Source of the DNA: Rhodobacteraceae bacterium M382
Lineage (GTDB): Bacteria > Pseudomonadota > Alphaproteobacteria > Rhodobacterales > Rhodobacteraceae
Reading direction: 5' to 3'
Length of the DNA stretch: 64,000 bases
NCBI GenBank assembly: GCA_025141015.1
Contig: CP081098.1
Coordinates: 2,052,501-2,116,500 of the forward strand
The translations under genes were made by a program, and so were the position numbers. Of this stretch, positions 1-7,400 are shown piece after piece. The notes beneath the pieces were generated by a model. The model saw nothing but the letters and a program-made list of their open reading frames with translations, was not told the origin of the DNA and searched no databases. Position 1 is the first letter of the stretch, and every line of letters begins with the position of its first letter.

Positions 1-247
1 GATCCGGGCAGAAGTCACGCGGCCCCAGTAACCAAAGATGACGAATATTGGCAGAGTTCACGACTTTGGAGCGTTCGGGGTAGGCTTCAATCGCGCGGGC
101 GTCTTGCCCCCAAACGCGGTCCTTGATGTCCATCAGGGCATCCCAGGAGATTGACCCGTCGTGCAGCACCCATAGGTGCCCCAATGTTGTATTGACGGAT
201 ACGGCAAAGCCACAGATAAAGTGTTTTTCGATGTTGGGTTCACGCAT
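1..247 (-). CDS. Small phage protein, partial (DUF7694-like)
   Basis: The start (MREPNIEKHF) lies at 247 and overlaps the stop of the upstream gp27-like gene as TGATG, so translation is probably coupled. The frame stays open through 82 codons to the window edge, so the 3' end is missing. The visible part contains DALMDIKDRVWG, AIEAYPE and a later NIRHLWLLG segment, resembling short phage proteins of the DUF7694 kind whose role is unknown. It occupies the slot between the small terminase-like gene and the expected large terminase gene. The family assignment is from memory of the pattern and is weak; the gene itself is well supported by the overlap and the open frame. Confidence 0.6.
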   Translation of the reverse strand, partial: MREPNIEKHFICGFAVSVNTTLGHLWVLHDGSISWDALMDIKDRVWGQDARAIEAYPERSKVVNSANIRHLWLLGPRDFCPD

Positions 248-801
248 CAGCCACTCCCGAACAGGATCTTGTCTTTGATGCTCTCGACGGTTTCGCCGGT
301 CAGGCCCAGTTGCGCCGCCGCAGCACCAACTTCCTCGGCGGCTGCTTCACGGGCCTCTTTGGCGACACGGTCGCGCTCGTCATCCCGGAGCTTTTCGCGA
401 ATGCCTGCCGACAGCATCAAATCCTTCAACATGCGCGATAGGTTGGCGAGTTGTTTGGGTTCGAAATGCCCGTCCTGTTCTGACACCGCCTGCATCATTT
501 GAAAGGCCGCTGTCGCAATCATTTGCATCAGCACCTTGTGCATGTTGCTTTCCGCCTCGATGTCCAAGTCGCCCAACAGGGTTTCAGCCATGGCAAAGGC
601 GTCGCGCTGATCCTTCAACAGCTTGGAGAACTCGCCCACGGAGGTCTTGCCGATCCGGATCTCCAATCCGGCCTCCTGGAGCCAGAAATTCAGATCCTCG
701 GTAACGTCGACGATATCGCCAAAACCACGCTCCTGCAGGACCATGGCCAACCGTTGGCGCAGCTCAATCGGGATCAGGTCCAGTTTCTTTGGCGGTGGCA
801 C
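247..801 (-). CDS. Mu gp27-like protein (DUF3486), putative small terminase subunit
   Basis: 184 residues, close to the usual length of the DUF3486 family. The N-terminal half (KLDLIPIELRQRLAMVLQER, then a helical region) resembles the DNA-binding half of Mu gp27, and the C-terminal part is a charged helix rich in Glu, Lys and Ala (about 125-165). In Mu-like phages this protein lies directly before the large terminase and is thought to recognise DNA for packaging. It follows the gp26-like gene after 3 bases and overlaps the next gene. Nothing looks broken. The family call rests on sequence pattern plus gene order; the terminase role is known only by analogy to Mu. Confidence 0.8.
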   Translation of the reverse strand: MPPPKKLDLIPIELRQRLAMVLQERGFGDIVDVTEDLNFWLQEAGLEIRIGKTSVGEFSKLLKDQRDAFAMAETLLGDLDIEAESNMHKVLMQMIATAAFQMMQAVSEQDGHFEPKQLANLSRMLKDLMLSAGIREKLRDDERDRVAKEAREAAAEEVGAAAAQLGLTGETVESIKDKILFGSG

Positions 802-804
802 GGA

Positions 805-1101
805 TCAGCTCCCCGGCCGGGGGCGCTGGATCTTTGGATGACGCGCAATGTTTTGGGCAATCTCGACGCCGCGCACTGTGGCCGTGGCCACGATAAAGCT
901 GCCGTTGCGTTCCAAGGTGACAAGGCCTTGTTCACCCAACCATTCCAGCTCGGTTTCGACCTGATCACGGGTGTAGGCGATGCCCAGCGGGGGAAGTTGC
1001 GCGCTCAGCATCGAGGCGTTGGAGGTGTATTTCGGCGCATCTTCCAGAAAGCGCAGAATGGCGATCCGGGCATGTTCGCGCAGGGTTTCGGAGTAGCTCA
1101 T
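805..1101 (-). CDS. Mu gp26-like winged-helix phage protein (VpaChn25_0724 type)
   Basis: 98 residues. The layout is that of a small winged helix: helix 1 (ETLREHARIAILRFLEDAP), a recognition region (YTRDQVETELEWLGEQGLV) and a beta wing (TLERNGSFIVATATVRG). Such proteins occupy the gp26 position of Mu-like phages between DUF2730 and gp27 proteins. Its start overlaps the stop of the upstream DUF2730 gene by four bases (ATGA). The role is unknown; a part in packaging or in late control is only a guess. The gene order makes the identification fairly safe. Confidence 0.75.
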   Translation of the reverse strand: MSYSETLREHARIAILRFLEDAPKYTSNASMLSAQLPPLGIAYTRDQVETELEWLGEQGLVTLERNGSFIVATATVRGVEIAQNIARHPKIQRPRPGS

Positions 1102-1430
1102 TTGTTCTCTCGCAAATAATCTTCGTGGCGGCTGGAAATGGTCTCAAGGCGGTTTTGGCTCTCGGCAATTGCGCGCATGGTGGAGCGCACCGCTTTGAGT
1201 TCGCCGTTGATATCGGCCAGCGTGAGCTGCATGGCGTGCATGTCATCCTTGTCGGGCATCGCCTCAATCTGCTGCTCAATTCTCTGAAGCCTCAGATCCT
1301 GCTCATTCATTCGCTTTGATCCGGCCTGGAATTTGTCCTCAAACCGCTGGTCGCGTGTCCGATACCAGGTGAACAGAATGGTGGCGAAGGCGATCAGCGC
1401 CGACCAGGTGAGTGTCGGATCAAATTGCAT
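1098..1430 (-). CDS. Mu gp25-like DUF2730 membrane/coiled-coil protein
   Basis: 110 residues. A single N-terminal membrane segment (about 8-23, TWSALIAFATILFTWY) is followed by a long charged helix (about 27-105) with heptad-like spacing, containing RLQRIEQQIEAM and ELKAVRSTMRAIAE. This is the architecture of the DUF2730 family, found in Mu-like phages between lysis genes and gp26. The topology resembles an inner-membrane spanin, but no lipoprotein partner gene is seen here, so that role is not claimed. It lies 12 bases from the small membrane protein gene upstream and overlaps the next gene by ATGA. Confidence 0.75.
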   Translation of the reverse strand: MQFDPTLTWSALIAFATILFTWYRTRDQRFEDKFQAGSKRMNEQDLRLQRIEQQIEAMPDKDDMHAMQLTLADINGELKAVRSTMRAIAESQNRLETISSRHEDYLRENK

Positions 1431-1442
1431 TCAGCGACCTCA

Positions 1443-1649
1443 TCAGCCGATCCGCTTTGTGGCGCGCACGCGGCCAATGATTGCAACGATTGATCCGACA
1501 GCGTTTGCGATGGCGGCGGCGGCCAGAATGGCCCCTTGCACGTCTTCAGGAGAGATTGAATATCCCAACGCGCCGACAACCAGTGTGCCGATGCTGAAAG
1601 CACCGCCCATGACGCCTTTTGATTTCAGAAAGGACTTGGTCGCGATCAT
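1443..1649 (-). CDS. Small membrane protein, possible holin
   Basis: 68 residues with two hydrophobic stretches (about 13-31, VMGGAFSIGTLVVGALGY, and 39-60, ILAAAAIANAVGSIVAIIG) and a basic tail (RVRATKRIG). Its start overlaps the amidase stop by four bases (ATGA). A tiny two-pass protein translationally coupled to an endolysin in a phage lysis cassette is typical of a holin, though no specific family is recognised. The holin role is inferred from size, topology and position only. Confidence 0.6.
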   Translation of the reverse strand: MIATKSFLKSKGVMGGAFSIGTLVVGALGYSISPEDVQGAILAAAAIANAVGSIVAIIGRVRATKRIG

Positions 1650-2566
1650 TTTGTTTTGTCTCCTTGCTTGAAACCCGCCGCGCTGGCGGGGTGATCGTCA
1701 AATGTGATGGCGGCGGTGTAACGGGCGACGATCCAGCCCTCCTGGCCGCCGTATTGAACGCAGAGCCACTGGCGGCCCTCGTAGATCCCGCGCCGCAGAA
1801 CCGGCACGATTGCCTGATCAGGAATGCTGGCAAGCACGTTGGGATTGAAGCTGGGCCAGCGGCGGAAATTCAGCTTGTCGCCGGGCACATCGATCCGAAC
1901 CATCTCATCGGTTTCAACGGGGTCCGACTGCGCATCGACGTCCTGATCGACAGGATCCTCGCGGCCAAAGATCAGGGCGCGGACATGTTCCAGCGGGAAA
2001 AGGGGATTGGTGTCCACCTTGCGCCCGGGTGAAACGTACCAGTGGGTGGTGATGTCCTTGAGCGACGGCACCCCGTCAAACAGCGCCGCCAGCAAGGCGA
2101 TCAGCCTGTCGATCTGGGCTTCGGTATAGGGCATCCACAGCCCGTGGCCGTGGTCCGGCGTGGAAACCTCCTGAATGCCGTATTCGGCGATATTGAACCG
2201 CTCGCCGTACCACGCCAAAGCATGGGTTTCAGAATAGCGGGTCATGGAGCCGGGGTTCACCAGTTCGATGCCGACCGCGAAGTTATTGCACCCCTTGCGA
2301 CCGTGATAGACCGAGCGGCCGGCATGGTTGGCACGGCGATTGACGGGAACCTGTTGAACGATCGAACCGTCCCGTTCGATCACGAACTGGACCGAGACTT
2401 TGCGGGTGTTGTTTTTCAGATAGGCGGCGGCATTGCCGAGGGCCAGGCGAGACGCGGTGTCGTGCAGAATGACGATTTCGGGGGTGATTTCACCGCCAAT
2501 CCAGCGCGCCCGCTCAAAAGGCACATCCTGCAAAACTCCATCTTTGAACCCACCCGCGAAACCCAT
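1646..2566 (-). CDS. N-acetylmuramoyl-L-alanine amidase with SH3-like tail, phage endolysin
   Basis: 306 residues. An Amidase_2 domain covers about 15-190. Candidate zinc ligands are H35 (VILHDT), H175 (TTHWYVSPGRK) and D185 (KVDTNP); H81 lies in the conserved ANHAG motif. Residues about 220-290 look like a bacterial SH3 domain (LNFRRWPSFNPNVLASIP, then GIYEGRQWLCVQYGGQEGWI), which usually binds the cell wall. The enzyme would cleave the amide bond between muramic acid and the stem peptide at lysis. It starts the late lysis cassette just after the early-operon terminator and is coupled to the small membrane protein gene. No signal peptide is seen, so it needs a holin or similar for release. 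Confidence 0.9.
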   Translation of the reverse strand: MGFAGGFKDGVLQDVPFERARWIGGEITPEIVILHDTASRLALGNAAAYLKNNTRKVSVQFVIERDGSIVQQVPVNRRANHAGRSVYHGRKGCNNFAVGIELVNPGSMTRYSETHALAWYGERFNIAEYGIQEVSTPDHGHGLWMPYTEAQIDRLIALLAALFDGVPSLKDITTHWYVSPGRKVDTNPLFPLEHVRALIFGREDPVDQDVDAQSDPVETDEMVRIDVPGDKLNFRRWPSFNPNVLASIPDQAIVPVLRRGIYEGRQWLCVQYGGQEGWIVARYTAAITFDDHPASAAGFKQGDKTK

Positions 2567-2627
2567 GGCACTGACCCCGAAAATATGACGTGTTAACGGG
2601 TGTCAGAATGGCGTGCGCGAGGGGGGT

Positions 2628-2654
2628 AAAAACACCCACCGGGATCGGTGGGTC
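2628..2654 (-). terminator. Rho-independent terminator at end of early/middle operon
   Basis: A perfect inverted repeat, ACCCACCG-GGAT-CGGTGGGT (2635-2654), lies 13 bases after the stop of the Mor-like gene. On the minus strand it is followed at once by GTTTTTA. Stem, four-base loop and T-run fit an intrinsic terminator closing the early/middle transcript before the lysis genes. The 2567-2627 stretch would then have to carry the late promoter for the amidase gene. Confidence 0.8.
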
Positions 2655-2667
2655 AGTCTGAACAGGG

Positions 2668-3054
2668 TCAGAACAGGGAAAGCTGGTCGGGGTCTTTGGG
2701 CGTGTTCATGCCCTTGATGTACAGCCGGGCCGTACTTTCAACGCAGCCGAGTTTGCGGGCGATCTCGACCGTTTTCAAGCCCTGGGATTTATAGACCCGC
2801 GCCCGCCATTCTTTGACCAGGGGAACACGGCGGGGCAGGCGCTCGATGATGGAGGCAAGCGCCTTGGCCTTTGGATAGCCGATGAGGGCAACCACACTGG
2901 AGCGGGATTTGGGATCGGCGGCGATATAGATCTCGGTGCCGCCAAAGGCTTCGATGAATTTCAACGCATCTTCGAGCCCAAGCGCCTCGATGTAGGGCTC
3001 GGCCTGTGCGGGGGGCATCGGGTAATCGCCTGTATGTGTCCCCGATTTTCTCAT
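2668..3054 (-). CDS. mor: Mor/C-type transcription activator of Mu-like phage
   Basis: 128 residues when started at 3054, where the ATG overlaps the GemA stop as ATGA; that length matches Mu Mor (129). The N-terminal motif GLEDALKFIEAFGGTEIYI is the dimerisation region typical of Mor/C proteins. The C-terminal segment (about 80-125) carries a helix-turn-helix: EWRARVYKSQGLKTVEIARKLG, then STARLYIKG. Mor activates middle or late phage transcription by recruiting RNA polymerase. It is the last gene before the terminator, so it would switch expression from early to later genes. An in-frame upstream extension to 3141 is possible but lies inside the GemA gene. Confidence 0.85.
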   Translation of the reverse strand: MRKSGTHTGDYPMPPAQAEPYIEALGLEDALKFIEAFGGTEIYIAADPKSRSSVVALIGYPKAKALASIIERLPRRVPLVKEWRARVYKSQGLKTVEIARKLGCVESTARLYIKGMNTPKDPDQLSLF

Positions 3055-3506
3055 CGGGCGTGCTGCTCCCAGTCGAAATCGGTGTCTGTTCGCTGGTTCC
3101 AGGCTTTCAAAGCTTGGATGACCTGGTCGATCTGATTCCACTGGCGCAGCACGTCGACGTCAGCAAGCTCGATGCCCCAATGCGACCCGAACCGGGCGCG
3201 GATGAACCTGTTCAACCCGGCGCGTGTCGGATCGCGCAGCTCACCGGCTTTGCCCAGCTCGGCCCACAGCACATGGATCAGGCGCAGATCGGCCCGTGGG
3301 GCGGCTTTGTGCTTTTGATGGCGCTTTGAAGTGGGTTTGAACCCGTCCGATTCCAGCCGTTTGATGACCTTTTTCAGATCCGCCTCGGTCATGTCACGCA
3401 TGGACGACTTGCCGGTTTCCACCAATTGCAGGTCCCGGCGGGCAGCCGGATCAAGCCCAAGTTGACGGCACCCGATGTGGATCTTCTGCTGCAACGCGCG
3501 GGTCAT
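3051..3506 (-). CDS. gemA: GemA/gp16 family regulatory protein (DUF1018)
   Basis: 151 residues with the family pattern: an N-terminal helix (QKIHIGCRQLGLD), the STxxM-like element (GKSSMRDMTEADLKKVIKRLE), a Lys/Arg-rich middle, and a C-terminal WG-containing part (RFGSHWGIELADVDV). In Mu, GemA (gp16) modulates host gene expression and DNA supercoiling. Both ends overlap neighbours by four bases (ATGA), placing it in a tightly coupled early/middle operon just before the Mor activator, as in many Rhodobacteraceae prophages. Family call is firm; the exact function here is not shown by sequence. Confidence 0.85.
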   Translation of the reverse strand: MTRALQQKIHIGCRQLGLDPAARRDLQLVETGKSSMRDMTEADLKKVIKRLESDGFKPTSKRHQKHKAAPRADLRLIHVLWAELGKAGELRDPTRAGLNRFIRARFGSHWGIELADVDVLRQWNQIDQVIQALKAWNQRTDTDFDWEQHAR

Positions 3507-3754
3507 AAGAGGCTGGTCAGAATGAGGTGGAAGCGATCCAGGAAGTCATAGACCGCAACCAAGGCGTCCTGACTGGTTCTGGCTTCGGGTACACCGGGAA
3601 CCAGCCAGGTTTTATTGTCCGGGGACAGGCGGGCGCACTGACTGACAGCCTGGTCCAGTTGCGCGCGTGTGCCTTCGCCAAGCTTGACTGCCTCCCTGTG
3701 ATCGGGTGTGTCCGAGAGAAAGATTTCACCTGACTTACGGCAATGAACAAACAT
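3503..3754 (-). CDS. Small phage protein of unknown function
   Basis: 83 residues, no family recognised. It starts MFVHCRKSGEIFLSDTPDHR and carries a middle segment DNKTWLVPGVPEARTSQDAL. No membrane segment or signal is seen. It is embedded in the early operon with a four-base overlap to gemA and a two-base gap to the upstream gene, which is the main evidence that it is real. Confidence 0.6.
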   Translation of the reverse strand: MFVHCRKSGEIFLSDTPDHREAVKLGEGTRAQLDQAVSQCARLSPDNKTWLVPGVPEARTSQDALVAVYDFLDRFHLILTSLL

Positions 3755-3756
3755 GA

Positions 3757-4044
3757 TCAGGCCTCCTCGGGCGCTTTGACTTTGTCACCAGACAAATGTG
3801 CCTGGATGGCTCCGACCGAGCGTTCGCAAAGCTGGCGCAAGTTCACTTTGAAAATCCGAACCGGATCGCCAAGGCTGCGAAACTCGATCACGCCGTCATT
3901 GATGTGCATGGCGACTTCCACGTCCCCTGTGGGTGTTTCAATCACCCCCATCGAGCGCACGACGGCCAACGATTTGGGATCAACCTCGACCAATTCGATT
4001 TCGATATCGTCAATCTTTCTCGCTTGCATGTTCGCCTCCCTCAC
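3757..4044 (-). CDS. Small phage protein of unknown function
   Basis: 95 residues, acidic, probably a small beta-rich domain (IELVEVDPKSLAVVRSMGVIETPTG). The start at 4044 overlaps the stop of the DUF3164 gene (ATGA); a second Met (MQARK, 4029) is possible. No family is recognised. It sits in the early operon between DUF3164 and another small unknown gene, a region that in Mu-like phages holds host-takeover functions. Confidence 0.6.
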   Translation of the reverse strand: MREANMQARKIDDIEIELVEVDPKSLAVVRSMGVIETPTGDVEVAMHINDGVIEFRSLGDPVRIFKVNLRQLCERSVGAIQAHLSGDKVKAPEEA

Positions 4045-4862
4045 GCTTTTGCCAAGTCAATGGTGACAGCCCGCCATGGTGCATCACAGGCGTCGCGCCG
4101 GTAGCAGCGAACATAGGTTTTCGAGCCGACGACCTTCATGGCGTCGTTGATGGCATCGGTGCCGCGTTTCCAGCGGGCGTCTTCGATATCGAGCTTCTTG
4201 AGGCGGAAAAGCTCTGTCCGGTTCACCTTCCCTTCCTTGTCGGTGTTGAATGCGTTGGTCACCACTGCCCGGATCTCCGGGCGGGCGGTTTCGGACCATT
4301 CGGTCAGGCATTCGTCGATCAGTTCCTTGGCGACCTGCAATTGTGGTCCGAAGTCGATAAAGTCCGCGACAGCCACACTGACCTTGAACAGACCATCAAA
4401 ACTCATGAAGGTCTTGTTGCCTTTGAGGCCGCCACGCTTGATCTCATAGTCCTGCAAAAGGATTGCCTCGAAGCCGGACAGATCGTCAAAAGTGTGCTGT
4501 TTGAACCGTGCAATCTGATCAGACAAGGACACGGCATATCCCAGGATCTTACGTACGGTCTCGTCCTCCAGCAGATCCTGCGCCTTGATCAATTCGACCG
4601 GCACTAGCTTGCCCTGGGGGTCGGGCATATACTCATTGTTGCCCATGAGTTGGCGACCGTTTGGGATGGTTTTGGGGAGCGAAAGGCGGTTCGCACTGCC
4701 GATCCCGGCGAGTTCATTGACGATCTGGCAATTGAGGTTGGCAGCGTCCATGCCAGACAAACTGCCTTCGTTTTGCATCCAGCCTGCCCAAGCGAACGGT
4801 TCACGTTCAGGGGCAAATGGGCAATCATGTTTCAGGGCTTCGTAGATACCGGCTTGGGTCAT
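4041..4862 (-). CDS. DUF3164 family phage protein
   Basis: 273 residues from the ATG at 4862, chosen because it overlaps the upstream stop (ATGA) and has a GAGGAAG ribosome site; a longer frame runs to 4985 but lies in the neighbouring gene. Residues about 80-270 follow the DUF3164 pattern: YMPDPQGKLVPVELIKAQD, a coiled helix, KGNKTFMSFDGLFKVSVAV, LIDECLTEWSETARPEIRA and the end DAMKVVGSKTYVRCY. The first 75 residues are extra compared with many relatives and are of unclear origin. DUF3164 proteins are early genes of Mu-like phages with no proven function. Confidence 0.8.
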   Translation of the reverse strand: MTQAGIYEALKHDCPFAPEREPFAWAGWMQNEGSLSGMDAANLNCQIVNELAGIGSANRLSLPKTIPNGRQLMGNNEYMPDPQGKLVPVELIKAQDLLEDETVRKILGYAVSLSDQIARFKQHTFDDLSGFEAILLQDYEIKRGGLKGNKTFMSFDGLFKVSVAVADFIDFGPQLQVAKELIDECLTEWSETARPEIRAVVTNAFNTDKEGKVNRTELFRLKKLDIEDARWKRGTDAINDAMKVVGSKTYVRCYRRDACDAPWRAVTIDLAKA

Positions 4863-5077
4863 TGCGTCTTCCTCACGGATTTGAAAACGGGGTTTGGAAC
4901 GGGTTTGAAACGCGGGGTTGAGGGCGGTAGGATTCCGGCTGCAACGATCAAAGCCGCCATGGCCTCGACCTCTTCGCGGGTGCATTGCTCGGTGCCGGTC
5001 AGCCCCAGCAGATCCACTTTGTGGACAGCGCGGGCCGCTCGGGCTTCCATTTCGGGCTGCGTCAGACGTTCATTCAT
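4859..5077 (-). CDS. Small phage protein of unknown function
   Basis: 72 residues from the ATG at 5077, which overlaps the upstream stop by eight bases. A helical N-terminal part (LTQPEMEARAARAVHKVDLLGLTG) with EEVEAMAALIVAAG is followed by a Pro/Lys-rich tail. No family recognised. Operon position and coupling support it. Confidence 0.55.
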   Translation of the reverse strand: MNERLTQPEMEARAARAVHKVDLLGLTGTEQCTREEVEAMAALIVAAGILPPSTPRFKPVPNPVFKSVRKTQ

Positions 5078-5384
5078 GATTGGACTCCAGATCATCAAGC
5101 ACCGCGTCGATCAGATCTGCCTGGATGACGTGTTCCAGCAGCCGTTCAGCGAGCTTCAAGGGTGAAATTCCCCGCCGCATTGCATGGGGTTTGAGGGCGG
5201 CGCGAATGTTATGTTCGAGCGTCGGTGACCTGCGCGTGTCACCGTAAGGAACGCTGATCCCGGATTTCCGGGCGCGGGTCAGGTAGACCCGGGCGGTCTG
5301 GCGACGGATGCCCAGCTTTTTAGCGATCTCGTCGGGCTGCACTCCCCGGTTCGCCAATTCTGCCGCCCATTCAACTCGGGTCAT
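5070..5384 (-). CDS. Small helix-turn-helix phage protein
   Basis: 104 residues. The N-terminal half is a clear helix-turn-helix: WAAELANRGVQPDEIAKKLG, then IRRQTARVYLTRARKSGIS. The C-terminal half (LKPHAMRRGISPLKLAERLL) is helical with no known domain. It probably binds DNA and could help control phage or host genes. It overlaps the neighbouring genes on both sides and has the same HTH flavour as the Mor-like protein, but lacks the Mor N-terminal motif. Confidence 0.65.
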   Translation of the reverse strand: MTRVEWAAELANRGVQPDEIAKKLGIRRQTARVYLTRARKSGISVPYGDTRRSPTLEHNIRAALKPHAMRRGISPLKLAERLLEHVIQADLIDAVLDDLESNHE

Positions 5385-5755
5385 GTTTCACTCTCCGAGC
5401 CCTTCTGGCCCCGGGGGCAACAGCGGCAGGCTCGGTCCATTTGCACCCGGATCGGGACGCTGGATGTCGTGCCCATTTGATCACGCCACTGCAGGCAAGC
5501 TTCCCCTTGGATCAGGCCCAGGGCGGGGCATTCGATCTCCTTTTGCTCAAACACATCGCTCACCCGGCCAGCGATGTTTTCGAGATTGCCGGGGTAGTTG
5601 TTGTGGATGACCTGGCTGACGACCGTGGAGGAAATACCCAGTTTCCTGGCCACTTGGTTTTGTGAACTTTCGTCGCATTCTTTGACAAGGGTGCGCACCC
5701 AGTCGGGCAGGGTGTCCCCCCATTTGTCCTGGGCGATGATCAAGCGATTGCTCAT
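5381..5755 (-). CDS. Phage HTH regulator with cysteine-rich tail
   Basis: 124 residues. A Cro/CI-like helix-turn-helix is visible at about 16-50 (WVRTLVKECDESSQNQVARK, then ISSTVVSQVIHNNYPGN). The C-terminal half has four cysteines (ECPALGLIQGEACLQWRD and ACRCCPRG). A small protein of this layout (HTH plus CPxLG) is common next to the MuB gene of Mu-like prophages and is usually annotated as a transcriptional regulator. Both ends overlap neighbours by ATGA. Metal binding by the cysteines is a guess. Confidence 0.7.
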   Translation of the reverse strand: MSNRLIIAQDKWGDTLPDWVRTLVKECDESSQNQVARKLGISSTVVSQVIHNNYPGNLENIAGRVSDVFEQKEIECPALGLIQGEACLQWRDQMGTTSSVPIRVQMDRACRCCPRGQKGSESET

Positions 5756-6597
5756 GACAGCCCCCCAAGCACTTTGGTGACCGTTTCTTCGTTCTGGTCA
5801 AAAATCACCGGTATCAGGCGTTTGATGGGGGGGAAGGGGCCTGTGTCGTGCAGCAGGCGGTACCAGGTCCTGGTCCTCTGGCGTTTTCCGCTGTTGACCC
5901 GGGCCTCCCTCAGATACTGGCCATCAACCAATGTTCGGCAATAGGCGCGCACGATAGGCGCGGTGATCCGGCCCGCTTCTTCGCCAATGCCCAGCAGAAG
6001 GTCCTCGACCGTAAATTCCTGCATGGACCGGATTGCGGTCCAGATCATCCCTTCGGATGACATGCGCGTGTCGCGCGACCATTCAAAGAACTCGTCCAAG
6101 TCCAGGGCCGTGAAGACAGGCATGTTCTGTTCCCGACCGATTTCCCGGATGATGCCGAGTCGGCGCATATCGCGAAAAAAGACCTCAGTTCGGTTGGCGC
6201 TGGCCAGATTGGCGTCAATCAACTCGCGCCGGAAAAAGCGGATCCGGTTCCGGATGAAACCGAACAGTGCTGTTTCTTCGGGCGTTGTCGGTGTCCAACC
6301 CGCGCCGGGTGCCGGGCATTGCAGCTCCAGGCGGCCGATTTTTTCGGCCACCAGATCCGGGTCCGGTTGATGGGTGGCGCTGTCCGGTGAGACTGCGGAA
6401 TAGAAAACGCGGGTGTCGCGGCGCACGTAGACGTGCAGCTGGCCTTTGCTGACCAGTTTGCCCAGGAATGTTTCGGTCTGGTGGCAGGGGGCCAGATCCA
6501 GGCCAACGATCTCGGCGTAGGAGATCACGGGTTCCTGGACAATGTGGTTCCAGATGGCCTGCTCGAAAGGCTTTTTGAACTCTGTTTGGTGTGTCAT
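5752..6597 (-). CDS. Phage protein of unknown function, winged-helix-like segments
   Basis: 281 residues. Two segments look like winged helices: about 12-65 (AIWNHIVQEPVISYAEIVGL to GQLHVYVRRDTRVFYSAV) and about 185-250 (EGMIWTAIRSMQEFTVEDLL to RTWYRLL). No catalytic motif, membrane segment or signal was found. It is coupled by ATGA overlaps to the MuB gene upstream and the HTH regulator downstream, so it is expressed with the transposition genes. A DNA-binding accessory function is inferred only from fold impression and place. Confidence 0.65.
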   Translation of the reverse strand: MTHQTEFKKPFEQAIWNHIVQEPVISYAEIVGLDLAPCHQTETFLGKLVSKGQLHVYVRRDTRVFYSAVSPDSATHQPDPDLVAEKIGRLELQCPAPGAGWTPTTPEETALFGFIRNRIRFFRRELIDANLASANRTEVFFRDMRRLGIIREIGREQNMPVFTALDLDEFFEWSRDTRMSSEGMIWTAIRSMQEFTVEDLLLGIGEEAGRITAPIVRAYCRTLVDGQYLREARVNSGKRQRTRTWYRLLHDTGPFPPIKRLIPVIFDQNEETVTKVLGGLS

Positions 6598-7337
6598 TGC
6601 TGATATCCCTGCGGTGCCAAAAGCAGGCCGCTTTCAAAAGGGGTGTTGCCCCAGTCCCGGTGCGTCAACGTTTTGACCCCGATCTGGAGCGCGTGTTCGC
6701 GGATGGTGTCCAGGTCCCGGCAGGTCTCACGAACACTGCCTTCGTTGCGTTCCAGGACATGCATGAGAAGGTCGTCGGCAACCTGGACGCCACCGGCATA
6801 ATGTCCGGCCAGGATGCGCGCGTCCTTGAGATCGGCAGGGACCGCAGGTGTCCATTTGAGGACGCGATTGTAGACCAGCGGCCATTTTGCCAACTTCAGG
6901 GCAAACTCGCTCATCCCGATCATGATCACGGGAACCGCCGCGCCATCCTGAATGTCCCGGATATCGTCAATCAGGTTGCGCTGAACGGCATAGTCCGCCT
7001 CATCGATGATCAAAGCCCGGTCTGCCCGGCGCAACCCTTGGATGGTGCGGTCCGTGAGTTTCTGCAGCGTGCCGTTCTGTGGCATTTTCAGCTCGACGAG
7101 AATTTTCTCCAGCAGGGTCCGAGCGGTCCAGCGCTTTTGGACGGATACATGGATGGCACCGGTTCGGGACGCGGCCCAGGTTGCGGCAAAGGTCTTCCCA
7201 TATCCCGTGTTTCCGTGGAAAACGCCGAGACCGGGCAAGCCAAAGGTGCGGTTCCGCAAGGCTAGTATTTGCTGGTTCAGCGCGGCGACATTGCGCAGCG
7301 GCTGCACCATATTGCCAGTTTCAAGAAAGTTCGACAT
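6594..7337 (-). CDS. MuB-like AAA ATPase, DNA transposition protein B
   Basis: 247 residues. Walker A is GNTGYGKT (42-49) and Walker B is ALIIDEAD (108-115). The domain layout matches MuB/IstB-like AAA proteins of transposable phages, which coat target DNA in an ATP-dependent way, deliver it to transposase A and provide target immunity. It lies 63 bases after the transposase gene and is coupled to the next gene, as expected. Length is somewhat below that of Mu B (312), as usual for this alphaproteobacterial type. Confidence 0.9.
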   Translation of the reverse strand: MSNFLETGNMVQPLRNVAALNQQILALRNRTFGLPGLGVFHGNTGYGKTFAATWAASRTGAIHVSVQKRWTARTLLEKILVELKMPQNGTLQKLTDRTIQGLRRADRALIIDEADYAVQRNLIDDIRDIQDGAAVPVIMIGMSEFALKLAKWPLVYNRVLKWTPAVPADLKDARILAGHYAGGVQVADDLLMHVLERNEGSVRETCRDLDTIREHALQIGVKTLTHRDWGNTPFESGLLLAPQGYQQ

Positions 7338-7400
7338 AGTATCCTCCGATCAAGGTAGCGCCGTCGCATGGGGTAGGGCCCGAGCGGCGGCGCAATTCGT

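Noticed and set aside
499-1119. Plus-strand open frame of 206 residues
   Set aside because: Antisense to the gp26/gp27-like genes, which are coupled and conserved in order.
3933-4607. Plus-strand open frame of 224 residues
   Set aside because: Antisense to the DUF3164 gene; no family features.
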